The translations under genes and the position numbers were made by a program. DNA of 64,000 nucleotides from Thermostichus vulcanus str. 'Rupite' (GTDB taxonomy: Bacteria > Cyanobacteriota > Cyanobacteriia > Thermostichales > Thermostichaceae): positions 60,330-124,329 of the forward strand of contig NZ_JAFIRA010000005.1 of assembly GCF_022848905.1 (NCBI RefSeq), read 5' to 3'. Shown one piece after another: positions 8,939 through 17,794 of the stretch. The notes under the pieces were generated by a model that searched no databases, was not told where the DNA came from, and worked only from the letters and a program-made list of their open reading frames with translations. Position 1 is the stretch's first letter. Each line of letters starts with the position of its first letter.

Positions 8939-9199
8939 AGTTTGTAGTTCTTAACATCACCTTTAGCAGTATCGCAAAGTGAGGGACAAAGGCCAGACGG
9001 TTTTCCACAGGCTCCCTTTCCGCTCTGGACGGCTGTTGCTGTGGTAATCAGCCCGTCACACTCCTCAACAGACCCCTAAAGCCTTGCCAAAACCCCCCTA
9101 CAATTGGGTCGGAGACGCTTTTGAAGGCAACCGATTAAGATGGTGCGAACCATCCTGGGTGTGCTGGATGGGTGTTGGTGGTGATGATAGGGGGCAATT
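8939..9199. other. Divergent intergenic region between tolC-type and coiled-coil genes
   Basis: About 260 bp that should contain promoters for both divergent genes. I see no tRNA, clear terminator or defined operator. Confidence 0.4.
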
Positions 9200-10924
9200 G
9201 TGGCAGGTTCTCGAGGCAACAACGGGCCAGAGTCCACTCCTAAACGTGGGGAAGCATCCTCTCGTCGGGCTCGCGCCCCCAGACGAAAAAGCAAAACAGC
9301 TGCAGCCGATGGGCAACTCCCCGATTTGGAAACAGCTCAAGGGGAAGAAACAGGTTCGAAAATGCCCACAGAGCAGGGATCTTTACAGGGGAATTCACCT
9401 AGCTTGAGTCCACTGAAAAATCTCTCTATACTGCAAGGAACTTTATTGCCCGACTCTTCATCTTCTCTTCAACCTATGCATGTCTCTCCCTCAGGTGATT
9501 TGGATCCGTGCGCGTCAGCAGCGACAGGGCACATCCCACCCGCTGATGGCTTGCCCCCAGAGCGGGATCCCGACGCAGAGCACCACCAAGCCCTGAGACA
9601 GCGACAACAGCTAGAGGCCCGCTTGCTCAAAGCCGAGGCGGAACTGCAGGAGCGGCAGATCCTCCAGGAGCAACTGCAAGCCCAGGTGCAGGCCTTACGC
9701 ACTCAACTGGCCCAAACCGAACTGCAGGCGCGCAAACAGCAGCAACAGCTAGAACTGCTGCAATTGAAGGCTCAGCCCACACCGGATCCGAATCGGGAGG
9801 CAGAGTATCAAGCCCTACGGCAGCAAGTGGCCGAGCAGCAACAGCGGTTGCAGGAGCGAGAGCAGGCTTTGCAGCAGATGCAACAGGTTTTGGCGGATCA
9901 GGCCGTGCAAGTGGCGGATCGGGAGGCGCAGATCGCGGCCCGTCAGCGGCTCAACGAACGTCAACGGCAGGATATTGAAGCCCTACAAGAACAGATCGAG
10001 CAGTTGCGGCTAGCCCACGCCCAGGAGCGTCGTCAGTGGGAGCATCGCCAACAGGAGTTACAAGCTTCTCTCCTGGAGGCACAGGATTTGGCGGAAAAAC
10101 GGGTAGACATGTTGCAGCGCTTTAAGGCGGAACTCTCCCTTGCCCGGACGCAAATTGCCGAAACCCAAGCGGAGCTGAGCAGTTTGCGGGCCCTCCACGG
10201 GGATCAGCAGGCTGCCTGGCAAGAACAGCGGGAACACCTAGAGGCGCGGCTGGCGGGTTATGCGGAAACCGAAGCAGAAGCAGAGCAGCGCTGGCAAGAA
10301 CAACGGCAGGAACTGGAAGCAGCTCTAGAGGCAGCACAAGCTCAAGTGGCCGCTCTACAGGCCAATCAAGAACACCTCCGCCAGGGATCCCTGGAACAGC
10401 AGCAGCTACGACAACACTGGCAAGCCCAGGCTGAGGCATTACAAGTGGCTCTCTCCCAAGCGCAAGCGGAAGTTACCCATTGGCAGCAGGAGTACCAACA
10501 GTTGCAGGAACGGTACAGCCAGCTGCAGCAGCAGTTACAAGCTGCTTTAGCCCAACTTGCCGCTCAACCGGACTGGCAACCGGAGTTACGGGCGGCTCAA
10601 ACCACCATTGCCCACTTACAGGAACAGACCGAAGCGTTGCAAGCTCAGGCGGAGAAGCGGGAAGATCAGCTGAGGGCTCTGCAAGCAGAACGCACCGCCC
10701 TCTATGAAGAAAACCGGAACTTGAAAGAGAAATACGATGAGCAACAGATGCACATCCTCAGCTTGAAGGCAGCTTTGGAGCGCAAGGGACAGGAGATGCC
10801 TCTGGAGCCGACCAGCAAAACGCCTGCCCCTGTCAAGCCGTCTATCCAACCGCTACCCCGGCCTCTCCCGGCGCGGGTGAATAAGAAAGCGGTCGACTTG
10901 CCGAGGTTTTTGCCCCGTCCGTGA
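9200..10924 (+). CDS. Large coiled-coil protein coupled to priA, function unknown
   Basis: A 574-residue protein starting at GTG. The first 130 residues are Ser/Pro-rich and basic (PRRKSKTAAADG). Residues of about 130-515 are an almost unbroken Gln/Glu/Ala/Leu heptad coiled coil. The C-terminus is Pro-rich and basic (KPSIQPLPRPLPARVNKK). There is no signal peptide or membrane helix. The stop overlaps the GTG start of priA (GTGA), so the two are translated together. I recognise no family. Low-complexity coiled coils can resemble SMC or myosin superficially, so homology hits must be treated with care. Confidence 0.75.
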   Translation: MAGSRGNNGPESTPKRGEASSRRARAPRRKSKTAAADGQLPDLETAQGEETGSKMPTEQGSLQGNSPSLSPLKNLSILQGTLLPDSSSSLQPMHVSPSGDLDPCASAATGHIPPADGLPPERDPDAEHHQALRQRQQLEARLLKAEAELQERQILQEQLQAQVQALRTQLAQTELQARKQQQQLELLQLKAQPTPDPNREAEYQALRQQVAEQQQRLQEREQALQQMQQVLADQAVQVADREAQIAARQRLNERQRQDIEALQEQIEQLRLAHAQERRQWEHRQQELQASLLEAQDLAEKRVDMLQRFKAELSLARTQIAETQAELSSLRALHGDQQAAWQEQREHLEARLAGYAETEAEAEQRWQEQRQELEAALEAAQAQVAALQANQEHLRQGSLEQQQLRQHWQAQAEALQVALSQAQAEVTHWQQEYQQLQERYSQLQQQLQAALAQLAAQPDWQPELRAAQTTIAHLQEQTEALQAQAEKREDQLRALQAERTALYEENRNLKEKYDEQQMHILSLKAALERKGQEMPLEPTSKTPAPVKPSIQPLPRPLPARVNKKAVDLPRFLPRP

Positions 10925-13365
10925 GGGATCCCGTGCTGCAACCGGTTCCTCCCCGCTGGCTTGAGGTGTGGGTGGATCATCCCCACTTGGGAGGCTGTTT
11001 TACCTACCGCGTGCCGCAGGAATGGGACCCCCAACCGGGCGATGTGCTCAGTGTGCCCTTTGGCCAGCAGATGGCGGGGGCAGTGGCTTTGGGTTGGCGC
11101 TCCGATCTGCCGGAAGGGGTGGATCCCCAGTCGATTCGAGATATTGAAGCGGTCGTGGCCAAAGGGATTCTACCCAGCGAGTTTTGGCCGCTGTTGCAAC
11201 AGGTGGCCGACTACTACCTCACCCCTCTGGCCCAGGTGGTGCGCACCGTCTTGCCGCCGGGGTTGTTGAATCGTTCCCAGCGCCGCATCCGCTTATTGGC
11301 TACAACCAGCGGGGATCCCGGTGCTTGCTCCCCTGCTGCCCAAAAGGTGTTGCAACTGCTGCAAGCGCGGGGGGGGGATTTGGCTTGGCGCTACCTACAA
11401 CACCAGGTGCCCAATGCCGCAGGCGCCCTACGGGAATTGCAGCAACAGGGTTGGGTGGAAAGCCACTGGCAGGAGAGTGGGGGTGGAAAACTCAAAACGC
11501 AGCAGGCGGCCAGTTTGGCGGATCCCTCCCCGGAGGGATTGAGTCCCTCGCAACAAAAGGCGCTGCAGTGTTTGCAGCAGGCGGGGGGGGAACTGCTGCT
11601 GACGGACTGGGCCACAAAAGCGGGGGTGAGCCGCGCCGTGTTGCAGGGGCTGGCCCGCAAAGGGCGTGTTCACCTTTACGAACGGCCTTTGCTGCGGCTG
11701 GAGACCGGGGGGGCTACGGCTCCACAGGATCCGCCTAAACCCCTAACAACGGCCCAAACCAAAGCGGTGCAGGCAATCCTGGCGGCCCTGGGACAAGCGC
11801 AGCGGTTTCTCCTACATGGGGTGACGGGATCCGGCAAGACGGAGGTCTACCTGCAAGTGATCGCCCAAGTGTTGCAGCGGGGAGGGTCGGCTTTGGTGTT
11901 GGTGCCGGAAATTGGCCTCACGCCCCAGCTCACGGATCGGTTTCGTGCCCGCCTTGGCTCCCGGGTTTGGGTGTACCACAGCGGCCTCTCGGATGGGGAA
12001 CGCTACGACACCTGGCGGCAGATGCTCAGTCCTGGGCCGCAGGTGGTGATCGGGACACGCTCGGCGGTGTTTGCTCCCTTGTCTCAGCTGGGTGTAATTG
12101 TCTTGGATGAAGAACACGACGACAGCTTTAAGCAGGATCAACCTCAACCCTGTTACCACGCCCGTCAGGTGGCGGAGTGGCGGGCCGAGTTGGCGGGTTG
12201 TCCCTTGGTGTTGGGCAGTGCAACTCCCGCGGTGGAAACCTATGCCGCTCATCTTCAGGCTCCCCAGCAGTGGATCCGCCTTCCCTTGCCAGACCGGATT
12301 CCGCAACAGGGGATCCCGGCTACTCTGCCGCACCTAGAACTGGTGGATATGCGCCAGGAGCTGGCGGCGGGGAATTGGACTGTCCTCAGCCGTCGCCTCC
12401 GTCAGGCGTTGCAGCAAACCCTGGACAAAGGAGAACAGGCGATCCTGTTTGTGCCGCGGCGGGGCCACAGTACCTTCGTGCTCTGCCGTAGCTGTGGGGT
12501 TGTCCTGATGTGTTCCCACTGCGATGTTTCCCTCACCTTTCACCAGCTGGGGCAAGATCTGCGCTGCCACTACTGCGGTGCCCGACGCCCCCATCCGCAG
12601 CGGTGTCCGGAGTGTGGATCCCCCTATTTGAAGCATTTTGGCAGTGGTACCCAAAAGGTGGTGGAGGTGCTGCAACAGCACTGGCCAGATCTCTCCATTT
12701 TGCGCTACGACAGCGATGCCACCCGCCGTAAGGGATCCCATCGAGATCTCCTGGAGCAGTTCCGTCGCGGTGAGGCGCAGGTGCTGGTGGGTACCCAAAT
12801 GTTGACCAAAGGTCTGGACATTCCGCAGGTGACCTTGGTGGGAGTGATGGCTGCCGATGGGCTGTTACACCAGTCGGACTATCGGGCGGGGGAGCGCAGC
12901 TTCCAACTGCTCACCCAGGTGGCGGGACGGGCGGGGCGGGGATCCCTGCCAGGGCAGGCAATCATCCAAACCTACCTGCCGGAACACCCGATTTTGGCAG
13001 CGGTGCTGGCTCAGGATTACGAGAGCTTTTTGCAGGCAGAGCTGAAGCAAAGGCAGGAAGGGGGCTATCCCCCCTATCGGGCTCTCCTATTGATGCGCTT
13101 GAGCAGCCCTCGCCTCGAGCCGCTGGAGCGCTACTGTACTCAGGTGGCGGAACGCCTACAGGGGATCCCAGGGGAACTGTTGGGGCCGGGGCCTGCCCAG
13201 GTGGAGCGGGTGAGTGGGCGCTATCGCTGGCAGATCTTGCTGAAGCAGGATCCCAACTGTCCTTGGGACCGTAGCCAACTTGCGGTTCAACTCCGCACAG
13301 CCATAGGTCACCCCCCCCAAGGGATCCGGGTCAGCTTGGATGTGGATCCCTTGCGGATTCTCTAG
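10921..13365 (+). CDS. priA: Primosomal protein N' (replication restart helicase PriA)
   Basis: An 814-residue superfamily 2 helicase that reloads the replisome at stalled forks. The order is: an N-terminal DNA-binding region (HPHLGGCFTYRVP), Walker A GVTGSGKT at about residues 300-307, a DEEH box at about 396-399, then the zinc-binding insertion with paired cysteines (CRSCG, CSHC, CHYCG, CPECG), then helicase motifs V/VI (GTQMLTKGLDIPQV, QVAGRAGRG). The size is somewhat above the E. coli protein, with an insertion between the N-terminal domain and the helicase core. GTG start, overlapped by the upstream coiled-coil gene. Confidence 0.97.
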   Translation: MRDPVLQPVPPRWLEVWVDHPHLGGCFTYRVPQEWDPQPGDVLSVPFGQQMAGAVALGWRSDLPEGVDPQSIRDIEAVVAKGILPSEFWPLLQQVADYYLTPLAQVVRTVLPPGLLNRSQRRIRLLATTSGDPGACSPAAQKVLQLLQARGGDLAWRYLQHQVPNAAGALRELQQQGWVESHWQESGGGKLKTQQAASLADPSPEGLSPSQQKALQCLQQAGGELLLTDWATKAGVSRAVLQGLARKGRVHLYERPLLRLETGGATAPQDPPKPLTTAQTKAVQAILAALGQAQRFLLHGVTGSGKTEVYLQVIAQVLQRGGSALVLVPEIGLTPQLTDRFRARLGSRVWVYHSGLSDGERYDTWRQMLSPGPQVVIGTRSAVFAPLSQLGVIVLDEEHDDSFKQDQPQPCYHARQVAEWRAELAGCPLVLGSATPAVETYAAHLQAPQQWIRLPLPDRIPQQGIPATLPHLELVDMRQELAAGNWTVLSRRLRQALQQTLDKGEQAILFVPRRGHSTFVLCRSCGVVLMCSHCDVSLTFHQLGQDLRCHYCGARRPHPQRCPECGSPYLKHFGSGTQKVVEVLQQHWPDLSILRYDSDATRRKGSHRDLLEQFRRGEAQVLVGTQMLTKGLDIPQVTLVGVMAADGLLHQSDYRAGERSFQLLTQVAGRAGRGSLPGQAIIQTYLPEHPILAAVLAQDYESFLQAELKQRQEGGYPPYRALLLMRLSSPRLEPLERYCTQVAERLQGIPGELLGPGPAQVERVSGRYRWQILLKQDPNCPWDRSQLAVQLRTAIGHPPQGIRVSLDVDPLRIL

Positions 13366-13451
13366 GGAATCAGTCAGTAGGTTCGAAGCATAGGGATCTT
13401 AAGGTAGTCTGGTTTCGGGGCCACTCGTATCCATTTCAACCTTGGGAAGGC

Positions 13452-13820
13452 ATGGCTGAGAACCGGACTGGTGCATTTATCGGTGGGCTGTTGTTGGGCA
13501 CAGCTGTAGGGACTGCCATTGGTTTGCTCCTAGCCCCCCGTAGTGGGCGTGAGACCCGGCGACTGCTCAAAAAATCGGCAGAGGCTTTGCCAGAGGTGGC
13601 AGAGGATGTGACCAGCAGTTTGCAATACCAGTCGGAAAAGCTGCTCGACTCTGCCCAAAAGAGTTTGGATGAAGCCCTGCTACGACTGCAACAGGCGGTG
13701 GCCGTGGGCAAAGAGGCGATGGTTCAAAAGCGGCAAGAACTCATTCAAGCCCAAAACCTGCGGGCTGTGGCTGTGGATGAGACGAGCTCAGAAGCTCAAG
13801 ATCGGGAGGAAGAGGCGTGA
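13452..13820 (+). CDS. YtxH domain protein
   Basis: A 122-residue small membrane protein. One glycine-rich helix (FIGGLLLGTAVGTAIGLLLAP, about residues 8-28, shown in part) is followed by the basic RSGRETRRLLKK motif characteristic of YtxH/gas-vesicle-like proteins. The remainder is an amphipathic helical tail. The next gene's start overlaps the stop by 4 bp, so the two form a pair. Its role is unknown; YtxH proteins are linked to envelope or general stress. Confidence 0.82.
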   Translation: MAENRTGAFIGGLLLGTAVGTAIGLLLAPRSGRETRRLLKKSAEALPEVAEDVTSSLQYQSEKLLDSAQKSLDEALLRLQQAVAVGKEAMVQKRQELIQAQNLRAVAVDETSSEAQDREEEA

Positions 13821-14389
13821 TGACCGACCCAGTGTTTTGGCTGGGCCTCTCGGTAGGTCTGGTGGCAGTGGGGATTTTGGCGGTGGTGATTACGCTGCTC
13901 CCGGCGGTGATCCAATTGGGTCGAGCCGCCCAAAGTGTGGAGCGCTTTTTTGATACACTGCTGCGGGAGTTACCCCCTACCCTGGAGGCCCTGCGCCTGA
14001 CCAGTCTAGAAGTGAGCGAGATCGCCGACAGCCTCGATGAAGGGGTGAAAGGGGCTGGACAGGTGGTGAAGCAGGTGAACCGCTCCATTGAAGGAGCGCG
14101 TACCCAAGCCCGTGGCGCCCAAGTCAATGCCCGCAGCGTTTGGGCGGGGATACGGGCGGCTTGGCAAACCTTTTCCGGCGAGGCTTCCCCTGCTGCCAGT
14201 ACAACCCGTAACCCCAGGCTGGGATCCCCAGAGGCCAACCGCTCTTTTCCGGTGACTCCCCAAACCATCCCGCTGACTGGTCGTGCCAGCGAACCGGAAT
14301 CTTCCTTTCGCCCGCGCTCTGTTGGCTCCAGTCAGGAAAGATCTGCCCCTGATGCCTGGTCTTCCCGCTCAGAAGACATCGACTCGTGA
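13817..14389 (+). CDS. DUF948-like membrane protein, partner of YtxH protein
   Basis: A 190-residue protein with an N-terminal transmembrane helix (LGLSVGLVAVGILAVVITLL). It continues into a long amphipathic helix typical of DUF948 proteins (VERFFDTLLRELPPTLEALR, SLDEGVKGAGQVVKQVN). The C-terminal 60 residues are Ser/Pro-rich and probably disordered. It overlaps the YtxH gene (GTG at 13817, or ATG at 13820), so the pair is co-translated. Function is unknown. The repeat-rich spacer begins right after its stop. Confidence 0.75.
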   Translation: MMTDPVFWLGLSVGLVAVGILAVVITLLPAVIQLGRAAQSVERFFDTLLRELPPTLEALRLTSLEVSEIADSLDEGVKGAGQVVKQVNRSIEGARTQARGAQVNARSVWAGIRAAWQTFSGEASPAASTTRNPRLGSPEANRSFPVTPQTIPLTGRASEPESSFRPRSVGSSQERSAPDAWSSRSEDIDS

Positions 14390-14557
14390 CATACTCCCGA
14401 CGTCGACCGCTAAACGATTATTGCTACACAACGCTACGCGAGCGGCGCAGGCTTCTCCTCCGGGTTGCCCCAAATTCGTGTGGCAATGCTGATTTCAACG
14501 GGGCAAAAAACATTCAATCAATCGGGCTGCTTGTAAACCAGCCTCGAGGTTCCTGGT
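14390..14557. other. Repeat-rich spacer with an IS200/IS605-end-like segment
   Basis: A non-coding stretch. It starts TGACATACTCCCGACG, which resembles the right-end border of IS200/IS605-type elements (compare GACACTCCCCCGG at 63757). It also carries a GCTACACAACGCTACGCGAG segment of the kind found in the other repeat clusters here (39790s, 29418-29440). No open frame of transposase character remains, so this is at most an element relic. Confidence 0.35.
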
Positions 14558-14733
14558 TACAGCCCTTTCATGCTCCGCATCCCTGAAGTGAACGTGGGTT
14601 TGCTACACCAACAGTTGCTGCCCAAACCCATTTCCAAAGGCGAAAGTGCTCCGCACCGCTGGCGCGAGGGGGATGAATTCCGTGCTGGATAACTAGCGGT
14701 CGCGCTAGCGTACCCTTGGCGCAAAGGGCTGTA
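14558..14733 (+). repeat. MITE-like repeat, copy 1 (176 bp)
   Basis: Begins TACAGCCCTTT and ends AAAGGGCTGTA, a perfect 11-bp terminal inverted repeat. Interior blocks GAACGTGGGTTTGCTACA and GTGCTCCGCACCGCT recur in the copies at 34342, 39655 and 40481. There is no coding capacity. If the outer TA is a duplicated target, this is an IS630/mariner-type MITE. Confidence 0.75.
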
Positions 14734-14951
14734 TCTTGCGAGATGACTGGAGGGCTACCGAAAGCCTGTGCTCTTTACCTGTTAGCGATGCGTAGTATGA
14801 GCATCGGGTAGTTTACATAAAAAATTAATCCCGACTGAAAAGATCTGGATTGGTTGACGGGCGAGATCCAGGGTGATACGATTCGACTTAATCCTGGGTA
14901 AACAAGATCTAGAGATCTAGCGCTCCTCCATCCCCCAAACCGAGACCTCTC

Positions 14952-16268
14952 ATGACTCAAACCCTATCTGCCAGACCTCTTAGCACTGCCGACTCCCAGA
15001 AACTGGGCTTCAGTAACCTGCGCTGTCGGGAATGTGGGGCAGAGTACGAACCGGTCGCCAAGCATGTTTGCGAGCTGTGTTTTGGCCCGCTGGAGGTGGC
15101 TTACGATTACGACTGGCTGAAACGAACCGTCACTCGCCAAAGCATTCAGCAGGGGCCCCATTCGATTTGGCGCTATCGGCCTTTTCTACCGGTGACCTCC
15201 GAGCGGCCTATTGATGTGGGAACAGGCATGACGCCGTTGGTAAAAGCAGAACGGTTGGGGCGGCGGCTGGGGCTAAAAAATCTTTACATTAAGAATGATG
15301 CAGTCAACATGCCCACCCTCAGCTTTAAGGATCGGGTGGTGTCGGTGGCTCTGACTCGCGCCAAAGAATTGGGCTTTACGACGGTCTCTTGTGCTAGCAC
15401 AGGGAACTTGGCTAACTCCACAGCGGCGATTGCCGCCCATGCTGGGCTGGAGTGCACCATTTTTATCCCGGCAGATTTGGAAGCGGGTAAGGTGCTCGGA
15501 TCCCTGATCTACAACCCCACCGTGATGGCGGTGGAGGGCAACTACGATCAGGTGAACCGCCTCTGCTCGGAGGTGGCGGATCGGTATGGTTGGGGCTTTG
15601 TCAACATCAACCTACGCCCCTACTACTCCGAGGGATCCAAAACCCTCGCCTACGAAGTGGCCGAGCAACTGGGTTGGCAGCTACCGGATCAGGTGGTGAT
15701 TCCTTTGGCCTCTGGATCCCAGTACACCAAGATCTACAAGGGTTTTCAGGAATTTGTGAAGGTGGGATTGGTGGCCGATAAACCCGTGACCTTCAACGGC
15801 GCTCAAGCGGAGGGGTGTTCTCCGATTGCCCAAGCCTTCCGGGAAGGTCGAGATTTTGTTACCCCGGTTAAGCCGAATACGATTGCCAAATCCATCGCTA
15901 TCGGCAACCCTGCCGATGGCATTTACGCCCTGGATATCGCGCGTAAAACGGGCGGTCAGATTCAAGCGGCCACGGATCCCGAGATTGTGGCGGGCATCAA
16001 GCTACTAGCGGAAACCGAGGGCATTTTTACCGAAACGGCCGGTGGCACGACGATCGCGGTGCTGAAGCAGCTTGCCGAAAGTGGCCAGATCGACCCCGAG
16101 GCCGTGACGGTGGCTTATATCACGGGCAATGGCTTGAAAACCCAAGAAGCCATTCAACCCCATGTCGGGCATCCGTTGTTGATTTCACCCAAGATTGAAA
16201 GCTTTGAACAGGCGCTAGAGCGGGCGCGCACTCTAGAACGCTTGGATTGGCAAGAAGTCTCCGTATAG
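14952..16268 (+). CDS. thrC: Threonine synthase
   Basis: A 438-residue PLP enzyme that converts O-phosphohomoserine to threonine. The N-terminus has a zinc-ribbon-like CRECG...CELC pair as in many cyanobacterial and archaeal ThrC proteins. The Schiff-base lysine is Lys126 in LSFKDR, and the phosphate/PLP loop region reads CASTGNLANSTAAIA. The glycine-rich TAGGTTIAVL segment follows at about 360. It is preceded by a repeat-rich spacer, and the downstream fasciclin gene is 94 bp away. Confidence 0.96.
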   Translation: MTQTLSARPLSTADSQKLGFSNLRCRECGAEYEPVAKHVCELCFGPLEVAYDYDWLKRTVTRQSIQQGPHSIWRYRPFLPVTSERPIDVGTGMTPLVKAERLGRRLGLKNLYIKNDAVNMPTLSFKDRVVSVALTRAKELGFTTVSCASTGNLANSTAAIAAHAGLECTIFIPADLEAGKVLGSLIYNPTVMAVEGNYDQVNRLCSEVADRYGWGFVNINLRPYYSEGSKTLAYEVAEQLGWQLPDQVVIPLASGSQYTKIYKGFQEFVKVGLVADKPVTFNGAQAEGCSPIAQAFREGRDFVTPVKPNTIAKSIAIGNPADGIYALDIARKTGGQIQAATDPEIVAGIKLLAETEGIFTETAGGTTIAVLKQLAESGQIDPEAVTVAYITGNGLKTQEAIQPHVGHPLLISPKIESFEQALERARTLERLDWQEVSV

Positions 16269-16293
16269 GGAGTTGGGCTGATTGGACAGCTTC

Positions 16294-16322
16294 TTAAAGA
16301 ATTCTTAATGAAGAACCATTAA
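16294..16322 (+). promoter_or_regulatory. AT-rich spaced TTAA repeats upstream of fasciclin gene
   Basis: TTAA occurs at 16294, 16305 and 16319. The first two are 11 bp apart and embedded in CTTAAAGA/CTTAATGA, the period of a cyanobacterial Pho box. The third unit is off-register by 3 bp. The segment also contains a near-palindrome around GAATTC. This is a candidate operator only. Confidence 0.25.
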
Positions 16323-16362
16323 GATGCCCAGCATTACCTAGCTTGCACAGGAGCCTTGCATC

Positions 16363-16875
16363 ATGTCTGTCCTCAGTTCGATTCGGCGTTGGATCCCGGC
16401 GGCAGCGGCAGTGGTCACTGTTTTGGCCTTCGCCCCCATCGCTCAGCCCCAAGGGTTAAACACCATCCCGGTGGAGTTGGAGACTTTGCCAAGTGGCTAC
16501 TCCACCCTGGCAGCGGCTTTACAGGCGGCAGGGTTAAATACGGCCTTGGCTGGCCCTGGGCCATTCACGGTGTTTGCCCCTTCTAACGTTGCCTTTGGGC
16601 AGTTGCCAGCCGGTACCGTCGAGAGCTTGTTGCAGCCAGCCAACCGGGATCAACTGACGCGCATTCTCACGTATCATGTGGTGCCGGGGCGGATTACCTC
16701 GTTTGATTTGCAGCCGGGCCAATCGGCCACCCTTACCACTCTGGCGGGTTTGCCGGTTCAAGTACAGGTGGGATCCGACGGCAGCATTACGGTGAATGGG
16801 GCCAACGTGATTGTGGGTGATATCCCCGTCTCCAATGGTGTGATTCACGGCATTGATGGGGTGCTGCTACCCTAA
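16363..16875 (+). CDS. Secreted fasciclin (FAS1) domain protein
   Basis: A 170-residue protein with a Sec signal (about residues 1-30, AAAVVTVLAFAPIAQP) and one FAS1 domain. FAS1 hallmarks are present: YSTLAAALQAAGL, FTVFAPSNVAFGQLP, LTRILTYHVVPGRI and GVIHGIDGVLLP. An AGGAG lies just upstream of the ATG. FAS1 proteins mediate adhesion or matrix interactions outside the cell. CupS of the inducible CO2-uptake complex also has a FAS1-like fold, but CupS is cytosolic and cup-linked, so this secreted protein is not assigned as CupS. Confidence 0.9.
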   Translation: MSVLSSIRRWIPAAAAVVTVLAFAPIAQPQGLNTIPVELETLPSGYSTLAAALQAAGLNTALAGPGPFTVFAPSNVAFGQLPAGTVESLLQPANRDQLTRILTYHVVPGRITSFDLQPGQSATLTTLAGLPVQVQVGSDGSITVNGANVIVGDIPVSNGVIHGIDGVLLP

Positions 16876-16911
16876 TTTTTTGATGTTTTGGATGGATGAG
16901 AGCATTTGGCT

Positions 16912-17187
16912 ATGGCGGTAAAAGTTTTAATCCCCACCCCTTTACAGAAGCTCACCCAGGATCAAGCGGTGGTGAATTGCGAGGGATCCACAATTCGGGA
17001 ATTGCTGGATTCTCTGGAGCACAACTGTCCCGGCATTAAGGCACGGTTGTGTGATGAAAGTGGGGAACTGCGCCGCTTCGTCAATTTTTACGTTAACAGC
17101 GAAGATATCCGCTTCCTGGAGGGATCCAATACCCCCCTTCAAGATGGGGATGAAGTGAGTATTGTTCCGGCGATTGCTGGCGGCTGA
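16912..17187 (+). CDS. MoaD/ThiS family sulfur-carrier protein
   Basis: About 91 residues with the beta-grasp fold of MoaD/ThiS and a C-terminal di-glycine (VPAIAGG), which is adenylated and thiocarboxylated by an E1-like enzyme. Motifs include [16 protein letters not shown] and [14 protein letters not shown]. The frame begins at TTG 16906, but ATG 16912 ([10 protein letters not shown]) is the likelier start. It lies near thrC and not with moa or thi genes, so the recipient of the sulfur is unclear. A CysO-like role in amino-acid biosynthesis is possible but unproven. Confidence 0.88.
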   Translation: MAVKVLIPTPLQKLTQDQAVVNCEGSTIRELLDSLEHNCPGIKARLCDESGELRRFVNFYVNSEDIRFLEGSNTPLQDGDEVSIVPAIAGG

Positions 17188-17199
17188 AACCAGGGTGCT

Positions 17200-17778
17200 G
17201 TGGACTGGTTGAGTCAACCGGCCCCTGTGGTGGCCCCAGCTTTGCTGGGCAGGGTGTTGGTGCGTCAATTTGTCGATGGGTCGCAACTGCGTGCCCAGAT
17301 TGTGGAAACAGAAGCCTACGCTCCTGGGGATCCTGCCTGTCATGCCTACCGCCGCCAGACGGAACGCAACCGGGTCATGTTCGGCCCACCGGGGCATTTG
17401 TATGTGTATTTGATCTACGGCATTTACCACTGCTTGAACATTGTCACGGAAGCGGAAGGGATCCCAGCAGCCGTGTTGATTCGAGCCGTGAATTTGGACC
17501 CGATCCCGGAGTGGATCCCACCCCAGAAGCGTCGTAAACCGGAACGGGTTGGGGCCGGGCCAGGACTCTTGTGTCAGGCATTGCGAATTGATCGGTCTCA
17601 CAATGGCTGGCCTTTGCGGCAGGTAACCAAGAATCAAGAGGGCTTTTGGTTAGAGGGATCCCCGCTGGATCCGGCCCAAACCCCAATTGTGCAGACCACT
17701 CGCATTGGCATTACCCAGGGAGCGGACATTCCCTGGCGCTGGTACATTGGTGGGCATCCATCGGTCTCCCGCTATTAG
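17200..17778 (+). CDS. 3-methyladenine DNA glycosylase (AAG/MPG family)
   Basis: A 192-residue alkyladenine DNA glycosylase of the mammalian AAG fold. It excises alkylated purines in base-excision repair. Typical motifs are [19 protein letters not shown] (catalytic Glu in VETEAY), [26 protein letters not shown] and [11 protein letters not shown]. The GTG start is 12 bp after the MoaD/ThiS stop, suggesting co-transcription without an obvious functional link. The C-peptidase gene follows 16 bp downstream. Confidence 0.95.
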   Translation: MDWLSQPAPVVAPALLGRVLVRQFVDGSQLRAQIVETEAYAPGDPACHAYRRQTERNRVMFGPPGHLYVYLIYGIYHCLNIVTEAEGIPAAVLIRAVNLDPIPEWIPPQKRRKPERVGAGPGLLCQALRIDRSHNGWPLRQVTKNQEGFWLEGSPLDPAQTPIVQTTRIGITQGADIPWRWYIGGHPSVSRY

Positions 17779-17794
17779 TGGCGGGTGAAGAAAA

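Noticed and set aside
16363..16875. Fasciclin protein as CupS
   Set aside because: It has a secretion signal and is not linked to cup genes.
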